Positions 23,751-31,012 of a DNA stretch of 38,679 bases are shown one piece after another. How positions within the stretch are numbered: the stretch's first letter is position 1; every line of letters begins with the position of its first letter. The DNA lies in the NCBI GenBank assembly GCA_900547155.1, contig URFH01000027.1, positions 1 through 38,679 on the forward strand. Reading direction: 5' to 3'. The stretch comes from an uncultured bacterium. Lineage in GTDB: Bacteria; Cyanobacteriota; Vampirovibrionia; Gastranaerophilales; Gastranaerophilaceae. Position numbers and translations under genes: made by a program. The notes beneath the pieces are model-generated. The model ran no database searches, was not told the DNA's origin, and saw only the letters and a program-made list of their open reading frames with translations.

Positions 23751-25406
23751 TTATGCCTTTACCGGATTTTTGCTGTTTAACCCTTTCAAAGCAAGCCTTG
23801 TCAGCTCGCATACATCCATTTTATCAACAAAAAGTTCAACGTAGCACATTTTTGTTTTCTGAATAGTTTTAATCTGCTCAAGAACCTCCTCAAACTCGCC
23901 CACAGTACGCGCTTGAGCCGTCCAGACTTCGCCAGCGAAAACATCCGGCAGTTTTGAGTAATTCCATTGCGCAATATCATTAAAACAGTCCGTCGGGTCT
24001 TTTGAAAGCAGGCGTTCTATCGTGTAACCGTCGTTATTTATGACAAAAACAACAGGTTTCAGGCCGTTTCTCATCATTGTACTGACTTCCATTGCCGTAA
24101 GCTGGTGTGAACCCTCGCCGGTTATGAGGATTGTCCGGTTTTCAGGGCAGGCAAACGCACCGCCCATTGCCGCAGGCGTAGCCCAGCCAATCGAGCCCCA
24201 GAGTATTTGATTATTGAGTTTAGCCCCTTCTGGCAGGCGCAAAGGCGCCATTGCGTAAGCAATTATGCCGGTTTCGGCAAAAATTTGGTCGTATGGTTCC
24301 AAAAATTCCTGGAAACGCGGATACAAGTTGTCCGCAGCAAGTTTTGTATCAGCTTCCGCACGCTCCATAAGGTATCCGCAGCCGGTTTCCGGCATTTGGG
24401 TATCAATTTTTTTCACGCCCCGCGCAAGTTTTTTCAAAATATCTTTCATCAAAACGTTGTCATAGCGCACATTTTCAACAATCGTATAATTTCCCTGAAT
24501 ATCAATTGCCTTATTGGCATCCACGGGCACGCTAAATCGGATTGTGTTCAAATCGCTCATCACCGTACCTGCGCAAACCACCGCGTCCGCATTTTTAATC
24601 GCATTATAGGCGCTTTTATTCATATCTTCGCCCTGATATGTGCCCAAAAACCGCCCGTAGTCATCATCCACGAGGTCTTTGCCAATCAAAAGAGTTGTTA
24701 CGGGGTAGTTTGAGGCTTTTAAAAATTCCGTAAACTCTTTTTTTGCTTTAAAACGCTCGACCAGCCCATCAGCGAGTATAATCGGGTTTTCAGCTCTGTT
24801 TAGAACTTCAATAATGTGTTCATAAGCCTCTTTGAGCGATTTTTCATCACTTTCCGGTGCAAAAATCTGCGGTTCGTCCTCAATTTCCGCATAACAAACA
24901 TCCATCGGAACCGCAATATAGACGGGTTTTTGCTCTTTTAACATTATTGTAAGGACTCTGTCGATTTCATTTTTCGCATTATCAAAATCCAGAAAAGCAC
25001 TGGCGCAGACAACATTTGAAAACACCCGCTGAAAGGCGTAATAGTCGGGATTTTGGAAGTTATGGTGGAGCAAGGTGTTGTTTTTTATAAATTTCGTTGC
25101 CGGCACGCCGACAATTTTCACAACAGGGACATTTTCAGCGTAGCTTCCCGCAATTGCATTCACCGCGCTCAATTCCCCCACCCCGAAAGTCGTAACAACA
25201 GCGCCGTAGCCGTTTATTCTTGCATATCCGTCCGCTGCATAGCCCGCGTTGAGTTCGTTTGTGCAGCCTATCCAGTTTGTTTCGGGATTGGCGATTATTG
25301 CGTCGAGAATATTGAAGTTATAATCCCCGGGTAGCCCGAAAAAGTCCTCCACGCCTAGTTTTTGCAGCTCTTTTACAAGATAATCAATTACTGTGATTTT
25401 TTCCAT
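23751..25406 (-). CDS. Pyruvate / indolepyruvate decarboxylase (TPP-dependent)
   Basis: The 551-aa product is a 2-keto-acid decarboxylase of the PDC/IPDC type, cytosolic, and dependent on thiamine diphosphate and Mg2+. The catalytic Glu51 lies in NELNAGYAADGYAR and the tandem-His segment in LLHHNFQNPDYY. The TPP motif runs from about residue 429 (GEGSHQLTAMEV...INNDGYTIERLL), with Glu in place of the usual Asp in GDGS. INNDGYTIE resembles both bacterial PDC and IpdC, so the substrate could be pyruvate, indolepyruvate or branched keto-acids. AAGGA 8 bases before the ATG at 25406 fixes the start; longer readings add a meaningless 17 aa. It is the first gene of an operon with serine dehydratase, which favours pyruvate. 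Confidence 0.9.
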   Translation of the reverse strand: MEKITVIDYLVKELQKLGVEDFFGLPGDYNFNILDAIIANPETNWIGCTNELNAGYAADGYARINGYGAVVTTFGVGELSAVNAIAGSYAENVPVVKIVGVPATKFIKNNTLLHHNFQNPDYYAFQRVFSNVVCASAFLDFDNAKNEIDRVLTIMLKEQKPVYIAVPMDVCYAEIEDEPQIFAPESDEKSLKEAYEHIIEVLNRAENPIILADGLVERFKAKKEFTEFLKASNYPVTTLLIGKDLVDDDYGRFLGTYQGEDMNKSAYNAIKNADAVVCAGTVMSDLNTIRFSVPVDANKAIDIQGNYTIVENVRYDNVLMKDILKKLARGVKKIDTQMPETGCGYLMERAEADTKLAADNLYPRFQEFLEPYDQIFAETGIIAYAMAPLRLPEGAKLNNQILWGSIGWATPAAMGGAFACPENRTILITGEGSHQLTAMEVSTMMRNGLKPVVFVINNDGYTIERLLSKDPTDCFNDIAQWNYSKLPDVFAGEVWTAQARTVGEFEEVLEQIKTIQKTKMCYVELFVDKMDVCELTRLALKGLNSKNPVKA

Positions 25407-25446
25407 TTTTTCGTTCCTTAATGTCGGCATTGTTACATATAAATTT

Positions 25447-25497
25447 CGGGAAATCATTCCCGATTCAGATTATCCCATTTAATACCATGGAGGGCAA
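25447..25497 (-). promoter_or_regulatory. Promoter and operator-like palindrome of the pdc-sda operon
   Basis: On the minus strand, TTGCCC (25492-25497) and GATAAT (25469-25474) are 17 bases apart, and TGG before the latter makes it an extended -10. The predicted start (about 25462) falls at the edge of the inverted repeat CGGGAA-ATCA-TTCCCG (25447-25462). A repressor could bind there, or it is a hairpin at the 5' end of the mRNA. Confidence 0.5.
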
Positions 25498-25706
25498 TTT
25501 TTCAAGTATAGAGCAGTTTACAGGAGATTGAAAAATCTCAAAAACGATTTGAATTTTTTATTATTTTTTAAACAATCGCAGAATTTTTGCAAAAATTTTT
25601 GCAAAAAATAAAAAATTTTTATCCGAAACTTTAAAAATCATCAAAAAAATTTCTATTTTTTCGGTGGTTTATATTTCTTAACATTTGCTGCTTTATATTT
25701 TGTAAA
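25498..25706. other. AT-rich, gene-free stretch
   Basis: Long A and T runs, with the hairpin GAGATT-gaaa-AATCTC near 25522 and the palindrome TGCAAAAATTTTTGCA near 25586. No gene or recognised RNA. It lies upstream of the pdc promoter and could contain an UP element. Confidence 0.4.
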
Positions 25707-25831
25707 GTTAAGAGGCGGGGATTGTTCTTTGGAGTGACTATGGAGGAGGGCTCAAAAAGCGAAATTTCACTCTTTTTTCGCAAAATGCCCGGGGGAATCG
25801 GAACGGAAAAGGACAATCCCCGCCTCTTAAC
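25707..25831. repeat. 125-bp element bounded by a perfect 19-bp inverted repeat
   Basis: GTTAAGAGGCGGGGATTGT at 25707-25725 has its exact complement at 25813-25831. Between them are 87 bases with inner complementary pairs, GAGTGA (25732-25737)/TCACTC (25768-25773) and GCGAAA/TTTCGC. A transcript could form a long, branched hairpin. It could be a small mobile element, a terminator-like structure for the secreted-protein operon, or a structured RNA. It is the only copy in the window. Confidence 0.6.
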
Positions 25832-25886
25832 GCAATTTCCTGCGTTCTAAAGCGTGAAGCAAATTCTATCTTTTTACGCCGGCTCT

Positions 25887-26357
25887 CTATTCATCAAAAA
25901 GCACGTTAAAAACGACTTCATTGGGCTTATAATTAAGGTTTGCGTAAAAGAAAAAGCTTTTTACAAAATATTTTGCGAGCTCCGAGGGGGTGGATAAGCC
26001 GTATTTGCCGGTAATTTTCAGGTTATAATCAAAAGCTATCGGATTGCCCTCAACATCGTTGGTTTCAAAATGAGAAAGGTCAAGAATCGAGCTGTCACCG
26101 ACCCATGCGTCGCTCTGGACAAAACTAACCATAGCTTTTACGGGTGTTCCTTTTGTAATATAAATGGAACCGTCCTCACGCAAAACATCTTCTGCAGCAG
26201 CAAAGTCAAGAACATCGTCTTTTTGGATTGAGCCGTCTTTTGTGCAGATATTCTGGGCGGGAGTGATTTTTAAAACCAGTTTTCTAGCCTCGGACGGAAG
26301 CCCGAAAGCAAAAAATATTACGGTCAATATTAAAAACGTTCTGAATAATTTCATCAT
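25887..26357 (-). CDS. Secreted protein, paralogous to its upstream neighbour
   Basis: The 156-aa product has a signal peptide (MMKLFRTFLILTVIFFAFGL) and a beta-rich domain. Residues around DDVLDFAAAEDVLREDGSIY followed by ITKGTPVKAMVSFVQ match the neighbour's DTVEFVVAEDVFHDKNLVV followed by KKGTKVTGLILSLVE. The shared pattern is D-x-V-x-F-x-x-A-E-D-V...K-G-T-x-V. I cannot name the family; the fold resembles small beta-barrel domains that hold a surface-exposed value of stiffness or gating, but this is a guess. Its ATG overlaps the upstream stop by four bases. Confidence 0.8.
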   Translation of the reverse strand: MMKLFRTFLILTVIFFAFGLPSEARKLVLKITPAQNICTKDGSIQKDDVLDFAAAEDVLREDGSIYITKGTPVKAMVSFVQSDAWVGDSSILDLSHFETNDVEGNPIAFDYNLKITGKYGLSTPSELAKYFVKSFFFYANLNYKPNEVVFNVLFDE

Positions 26358-27115
26358 AATCCCTCAATCGGTGTTTCTTCGGTTTGTGCATAATCGCCGA
26401 TATAAAGCGTATACTGGTCTTTTTCGGGTGTAAGTTTTGTTTCGCCGCCTCTAATCCAGAAAACAGCCGGCCCGATAATGTAACTCCAGTTGTTGATTGC
26501 TTTTTCGTGGGTTGAACCTTTTTTCTCAATCACGCCTTTGATGTTAAAAGTGCGGTTTCCTTTTTCTTTTATCTCGAATTGCCCTATTGTAATCTCCGCA
26601 GCCGCGCCATGATAAGTGTTTTCAACGAGCGAAAGAATTAAACCGGTAACTTTCGTGCCTTTTTTTACAACAAGGTTTTTGTCATGAAAGACATCCTCTG
26701 CAACCACAAATTCAACTGTATCACCGGCTTTCAAAAGCGGGTTTGCGGTGGAAATTATTTGTGCGGGGCGAAGTTTTATGGGCAAATCACCTCCCATAAA
26801 CATCAATTTGCCCTCCATGAGCTTTGTTTCTCTGCGAAGCACAGTGGTTCCGCCCTGAAGAGTTCTTGTTTCAACAACCGGCGAAGAAACGCCGTAATAC
26901 TGCAATCCCGGAAATAGCCCGTAATCAGCGGGAGCGGGTTCCTCGTTGTTTATCTGAACCTCGGGATTGTCAACGGGCTGTTCTTCTGTTTCTTCCGGTT
27001 CCGGAACCGGTTGGAGCGGTGCAAAAACGCCCGCATGGGCATTTGCGGCAAAAAACGCCGAAACTAGCGCCCAAAATAATAGTAATTTAACTGATTTCCG
27101 TACAACTATATTCAT
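26354..27115 (-). CDS. Secreted Pro/Glu-rich protein with the same AEDV-KGT domain
   Basis: The 253-aa product has a signal peptide (MNIVVRKSVKLLLFWALVSA...) ending AHA, then a Pro/Glu-rich linker (about 30-60), then the AEDV...KGT domain from about 120 shared with the downstream gene. It is probably periplasmic or outer-membrane associated. The upstream ATG at 27124 overlaps the -10 box TATAAT, so the ATG at 27115 is chosen; that gives a leader of one base or none. It is translationally coupled to the downstream gene by an ATGA overlap. No family name. Confidence 0.8.
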   Translation of the reverse strand: MNIVVRKSVKLLLFWALVSAFFAANAHAGVFAPLQPVPEPEETEEQPVDNPEVQINNEEPAPADYGLFPGLQYYGVSSPVVETRTLQGGTTVLRRETKLMEGKLMFMGGDLPIKLRPAQIISTANPLLKAGDTVEFVVAEDVFHDKNLVVKKGTKVTGLILSLVENTYHGAAAEITIGQFEIKEKGNRTFNIKGVIEKKGSTHEKAINNWSYIIGPAVFWIRGGETKLTPEKDQYTLYIGDYAQTEETPIEGL

Positions 27116-27122
27116 TAGTTGC

Positions 27123-27152
27123 ATTATAACACAGCATTTTTAATAAACTCAA
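27123..27152 (-). promoter_or_regulatory. Promoter predicted to give a leaderless mRNA
   Basis: Minus strand TTGAGT (27147-27152), 18-base spacer, TATAAT (27123-27128), then seven bases to the ATG at 27115. The predicted transcription start falls at the start codon. Confidence 0.5.
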
Positions 27153-27214
27153 ATGCTGTGAAAAGGAATTTATATCTAAAAATCTAAATCTCCGGTTTTC
27201 AAAGGGTTTTAAGC

Positions 27215-27281
27215 CGCTTCACAGCCAGGCCCTCCCCGAGTTGGGGAGGGAGAATTAAGCAAACCCCGCGCCTGCGTGAAT
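27215..27281. repeat. Mosaic GC-rich repeat arm next to copy 4
   Basis: GCCCTCCCCGAGTTGGGGAG followed by GGAGAATTAAGCAAACCCC, the linker seen at most loci. Confidence 0.75.
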
Positions 27282-27435
27282 TGTAGGGTGGGAAAAGTGA
27301 AACGGTTCCCACCGCAAAATCTTGTAAAAATGGGAATTTGAGGGTTTTCAAGGCGGTTTAAGGTCATTTCCCACCCGCATTCGCACGCAATACCGGCGCA
27401 ATGCAACGACTGCTCCTTTCCCGGGCCGGGGAAAG
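27282..27435 (-). repeat. ~153-bp dispersed repeat unit, copy 4 (most diverged)
   Basis: Same layout as copies 1 and 3, but diverged (GCAATACCGGCGCAATGC in place of the tight palindrome, and a CCTTTCCCGGGCCGGGGAAAG end hairpin). Compensatory changes within arms keep the hairpins possible. Confidence 0.8.
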
Positions 27436-27478
27436 TTGGAATGAGAGCGGTTAATAGTATTAATATATAAATCCCCAT

Positions 27479-27507
27479 AAAAAAACAGCCCCTAAAGGCT
27501 GTTTTTT
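27479..27507. terminator. Bidirectional intrinsic terminator
   Basis: AACAGCC (27484-27490), 6-base loop, GGCTGTT (27497-27503), with A-run on the left and T-run on the right. On the minus strand it ends the gene stopping at 27514. Confidence 0.85.
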
Positions 27508-27513
27508 CAATGA

Positions 27514-27939
27514 TTAAGCTTTGGATTCAGTTTTTGCTGCGGCTTCTTTGCCTTTTGGCAGCAGGCTTTTGACCCAGTTGTAACCGGAATTCCAGTATTC
27601 AATAACTTTTTCCCCGCCTTTTGCTACTAAGTAGAGGGCTTTGTCTTTGTAACCTTTGACATCTGCAAATTTTACAGTAGTATCAAGGTTTTTAAGCTGG
27701 GGAACATATTTTTTTGCAGCAGCAAGACCACCCGCAATCACCGCCAGAGAAACAATTGTTTTCAAAAACCAGTGACTTTTTTTCTTTTTGGTGCCGTCAT
27801 CATAAATGCTGCTGCTTGCGACGGGTTGTTCCGCCTTTGGCTCAGCTTTTGTTTCTGCGACTCCTTCTTTTACAAAAGAGGGTGCGCGCGAGATTGTTGA
27901 GGCGCTGAGCGGGGCGATTGTTGAGAAATTTGTTGACAT
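27514..27939 (-). CDS. Small single-pass membrane protein, Lys/Ala-rich
   Basis: The 141-aa product has a 45-residue hydrophilic N-terminus (with EGVAETKAEPKAEQP), one transmembrane helix (FLKTIVSLAVIAGGLAAAKK, about 56-75) and a 65-residue C-terminal part with aromatic residues. No family name. GGAG eight bases before ATG 27939 fixes the start; GTG 27948 is an alternative. It is followed by a strong terminator, so it is a single-gene unit. Confidence 0.75.
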   Translation of the reverse strand: MSTNFSTIAPLSASTISRAPSFVKEGVAETKAEPKAEQPVASSSIYDDGTKKKKSHWFLKTIVSLAVIAGGLAAAKKYVPQLKNLDTTVKFADVKGYKDKALYLVAKGGEKVIEYWNSGYNWVKSLLPKGKEAAAKTESKA

Positions 27940-28001
27940 AACTAACACTCCTTTTGAGACTTGCTCATATAAAACACAAAAACCATGAATATTGCCACAT
28001 G

Positions 28002-28068
28002 AAGAAATGTAAACACCACATGTGATACATTTCTTTACAATTATAACATATTTTTGAAAATTTCGGAA
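28002..28068 (-). promoter_or_regulatory. Promoter with a perfect 10-bp inverted repeat
   Basis: AAGAAATGTA (28002-28011) and TACATTTCTT (28026-28035) are exact complements around 14 bases, containing the start region. On the minus strand, TTCCGA (28063-28068) and TATAAT (28040-28045) are 17 bases apart, and the predicted start is about 28033. The repeat spans +1 to +32, which suits a repressor site or 5' hairpin for the 27939 gene. The 178-base divergent spacer also serves the 28127 gene. Confidence 0.5.
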
Positions 28069-28126
28069 TATTTTTTTAAGAACTGTAATCTATATAAATA
28101 TAAAGGATTAAAAACGAGGAATAGAA

Positions 28127-30934
28127 ATGAAAAAAAACATAGAAATCGATAAAAATTTAAGAGAAATGGCAAAAAACACCGCAGCAAGAATCGAAAACGC
28201 GCAGGAAAGAAAACGCGCATACGCTCTTGCAACCGGAGCTCTGGCACTCGCTAAAGCTCTGCAATCCGACGGTTTTGGCGTTTCATTTAAGCACAGCCTT
28301 TTTAAAGTTCCGTCGTTTGCCGGAAATTTTGAGCTTGCCGATTTGTATATTGGAAATGTCAGAATCGACGTCAGAGTAACGTTTGACAACGAAAATTTCT
28401 ATATCCCGAAAACCCATAAAAAATATGACGCAGCGCCTGACCTTTATGTAGTGGTCAAAATGGAGAAAAACCTCTCGAAAATGAGCATTGAGGGCTTTGT
28501 TTTCCCAAAAGAAACCGAAAAATGTGAATCCGTCGAAGAATACCTCGTTTGCCCCTTAAAAAAACTCAACTCCATGAAAGGTTTTAAAAAAGCTGTGGAA
28601 TCAGTTGAAACCGAAGAGCATGAATGCGCTGCAGGCGACCACCAAAAAGCTGCTGAGCTGGCGGTTTCTTTCCTTGACGGAGAAATTTCCGAAAGTGAAA
28701 AAATCTTTTTCATAAAACATGTTGTGAACTGCCCGCTTTGCCGTGAAAGATTGTGCGAGTTCAGCGAATTTGATTCGATTATTGAACAGGTCAAAAAATA
28801 TCCGGAACTTTTGGACGACAGCACGCTTAATGTCCTTACCGGCAATGTTTCTTCGCAGCAAGAGGAACAAAATGAACCCGAAATTCTCGAAACCGGAATT
28901 TCCAATTCTGTTCTGGAATTAGTTAAAGACGCTGCTGCTCTGGAAACAGGGCTTGAGGCTGCGGAAACAGTTGCGCAAGCAGCCGGAGCCGGTGCTGCCG
29001 GGCTGGTCATTGAAACCGCGGAAGAAACCGCTGAAACGCTTGAGAATATTAGCGATGAGGAAGACAATTTGTCGCTGCTCTCAATTTCAGAAGAAGATGA
29101 CCAAAATATAGAAGACGAGCCCGAAAATGAAGAGGATTCAGCAGAAATCGACGATTTGAGCGAGCTCGAAGAATCAGGCGAGGAGCTGAATTTGACCGAA
29201 CCGGAAGAAATTCCTGATTTTTCAGAAACACCCGGCGAGCCCGAACAGGAAGAAGAAACAGTTGAAGAAAATGAAGCTCCGGAGCTTCTAAATACTGAGG
29301 ATTCCGAAGAAGAAGACACTTTGACACTTGAAGAAGATGAGCCAATGGAGCTTCTGGAGGAAGCTGCCGAAGAAATGACCCTTGAATCTGACGAAGAAAG
29401 CGTTCCTGAGGCAGTAGATGAGGGAACTCCCGCAGAATCCGCACCAGTTGAAGAGATAGAAGAAACTGACGAAACAGAACATGAGGACATTTTTGCTGCG
29501 GCCGAAGAAGAGCCTCTGGAGCTGGAAACTCACGACGAGCTTGAGCTTTCAGACCTTGAAACGCTCGATGAGCACGAAGAAATGGTTCTGGAAGAAGTTC
29601 ATGAAGAACACCCGGAAGAAATTGAACCCGAGCCGGCCTTTGAGGAAAATGAAGAAGCAGCGCCGGAAGAACCTGTCGCAGAAATCTCTGAACATGAAGA
29701 ATTAACAGAGCTCGAAAGCGATGATGAACCGCTCGGCTTGCTTGAACACGAAGAAATCCCTGATTTTTCACAGGATTTGGAAGAAACCGCCGAACCCGAA
29801 GCGCAGGAGCCTGTTATTTCGGAAGAAACAGAAGCTATTGAGCTGACTGAAGAGGCACCTGAAGAAATTCTTCCGGAGTCGGGCGAAGAAACCATTGAAG
29901 AAACCATTCAAGAGCCGGAAGAACCAAAATCGGAATTTGCGGAACTTCTTGAAGAAGAGCCTGTTGAAAATAACGAAGAACAAATCTCTGAATATGCGGG
30001 AATCGAGTTGATTGACGAAGATTCGACCCCGTCCGACGAACCCGTAGAAGAAACACAGCCAGAAAACGAAGTTAATGAAGAAATTCAGGGGCTTCTCGAT
30101 GATGAATTAATGCAGCTTCTTTCTTCAGATGATGATTCAGACGAAAACACCGAGTCAGAAGCAGCTGATGACAACAATCTCGACCTGATTGCAGAATCCG
30201 GCGATTCTGAAAGCGAAAATCAGGAAGAAAACGGCGAAGAAGTCATTGACTCGCTTTATGAGGAAGCTCCGGAGGCTCCTGCCGAGGGTGAAAGTGCTCA
30301 GGAGGAATTTATGCAGCCCGAACCCGGCAAAAACGGCGGTCTGGCTAAAAAACTCATTGCTGCGGCTGTTGTGCTGTTTTTGATAACAACAGGAAGCATT
30401 ACCGCCCTTTATTTAAACCAGAACAAACAGGCGGCAAATCAGGACGCGCTGCCTGATGCGGACATGCCCATGCAAGACGGTTCTCTTCCGGATGCAGCGG
30501 CAAATCTGCCTCAGAACAAGGACGATTCGGCTTCTCCGATGTCACAGGATTTGAACAAATCGATTACAAATGTCTTTTCCGACCAGCCGGCGGCGCTTAC
30601 TATCACTAAAATCTCGTGGGAAGTAAGCCAGAGCCTCGCAAACGACGATTCGTTCAGAAATTACCTGCAGGTTGCGGGAAAAAATCTCCAGATGAACCTG
30701 CAAAACGATTTGTCCTACACAACAGAAATCAATTACAACCCGAAAGTTAAAGTGTCTTTTGAAATCTCAAAAGACAACACTATCAAGCGTATTCAGGTCA
30801 CGGAATCAAGCGGCTCCGAACAAATTGACAATGTTGTATTACAAAGTATTAAAGAAACGCTAAAATACGTGAATGCGCCGAATATCAAAGACTACAAAGG
30901 AAATTACAACCTTTCTGTTGTTGTGAATTTCTAA
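28127..30934 (+). CDS. Transmembrane anti-sigma-like protein: DUF1822-like domain, zinc finger, acidic linker, TonB-like C-terminus
   Basis: The 935-aa product has four parts. Residues 30-130 resemble the cyanobacterial DUF1822 domain (FYIPKTHKKYDAAPDLYVVV matches its VPxEWVDxxxxAxDYYLAVQ stretch). Residues 172-215 form a ZAS/zf-HC2 anti-sigma zinc finger (FLDGEISESEK...IKH198VVNC202PLC205). Residues about 245-735 are an extremely Glu-rich linker with LEEE/EE repeats, likely disordered. One transmembrane helix (about 742-764) is followed by a TonB-C-like domain (about 790-935: VKVSFEISKDNTIKRIQVTE, then SSGSEQIDNVVLQSIKET). The finger would lie in the cytoplasm and the TonB-like domain in the periplasm. 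GAGGA nine bases upstream sets the start. The next gene, a sigma-like factor, fits as its partner. Confidence 0.85.
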   Translation: MKKNIEIDKNLREMAKNTAARIENAQERKRAYALATGALALAKALQSDGFGVSFKHSLFKVPSFAGNFELADLYIGNVRIDVRVTFDNENFYIPKTHKKYDAAPDLYVVVKMEKNLSKMSIEGFVFPKETEKCESVEEYLVCPLKKLNSMKGFKKAVESVETEEHECAAGDHQKAAELAVSFLDGEISESEKIFFIKHVVNCPLCRERLCEFSEFDSIIEQVKKYPELLDDSTLNVLTGNVSSQQEEQNEPEILETGISNSVLELVKDAAALETGLEAAETVAQAAGAGAAGLVIETAEETAETLENISDEEDNLSLLSISEEDDQNIEDEPENEEDSAEIDDLSELEESGEELNLTEPEEIPDFSETPGEPEQEEETVEENEAPELLNTEDSEEEDTLTLEEDEPMELLEEAAEEMTLESDEESVPEAVDEGTPAESAPVEEIEETDETEHEDIFAAAEEEPLELETHDELELSDLETLDEHEEMVLEEVHEEHPEEIEPEPAFEENEEAAPEEPVAEISEHEELTELESDDEPLGLLEHEEIPDFSQDLEETAEPEAQEPVISEETEAIELTEEAPEEILPESGEETIEETIQEPEEPKSEFAELLEEEPVENNEEQISEYAGIELIDEDSTPSDEPVEETQPENEVNEEIQGLLDDELMQLLSSDDDSDENTESEAADDNNLDLIAESGDSESENQEENGEEVIDSLYEEAPEAPAEGESAQEEFMQPEPGKNGGLAKKLIAAAVVLFLITTGSITALYLNQNKQAANQDALPDADMPMQDGSLPDAAANLPQNKDDSASPMSQDLNKSITNVFSDQPAALTITKISWEVSQSLANDDSFRNYLQVAGKNLQMNLQNDLSYTTEINYNPKVKVSFEISKDNTIKRIQVTESSGSEQIDNVVLQSIKETLKYVNAPNIKDYKGNYNLSVVVNF

Positions 30935-30990
30935 AATTTAGTGGTAATATAATATTTTATGATATGATGTATAATAATTACATCAAACCG

Positions 30991-30996
30991 TATAAT
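30991..30996 (+). promoter_or_regulatory. -10 box of the sigma-like gene
   Basis: TATAAT at 30991-30996, 16 bases before the ATG, in the 78-base AT-rich gap after the anti-sigma gene; another TATAAT occurs at about 30969. The gene may have its own promoter in addition to read-through. Confidence 0.4.
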
Positions 30997-31012
30997 AAAA
31001 ATTCGGACACAA

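Noticed and set aside
25631..25816. 61-aa minus-strand frame within the inverted-repeat element
   Set aside because: TTG start, no ribosome-binding site, spans the 19-bp inverted repeat and the AT-rich stretch; probably chance.
28444..29490. 348-aa Ser-rich minus-strand frame
   Set aside because: It is the complement of the Glu-rich linker of the anti-sigma-like gene (GAA/GAG codons give TTC/CTC and shifted TCT/TCC Ser codons).
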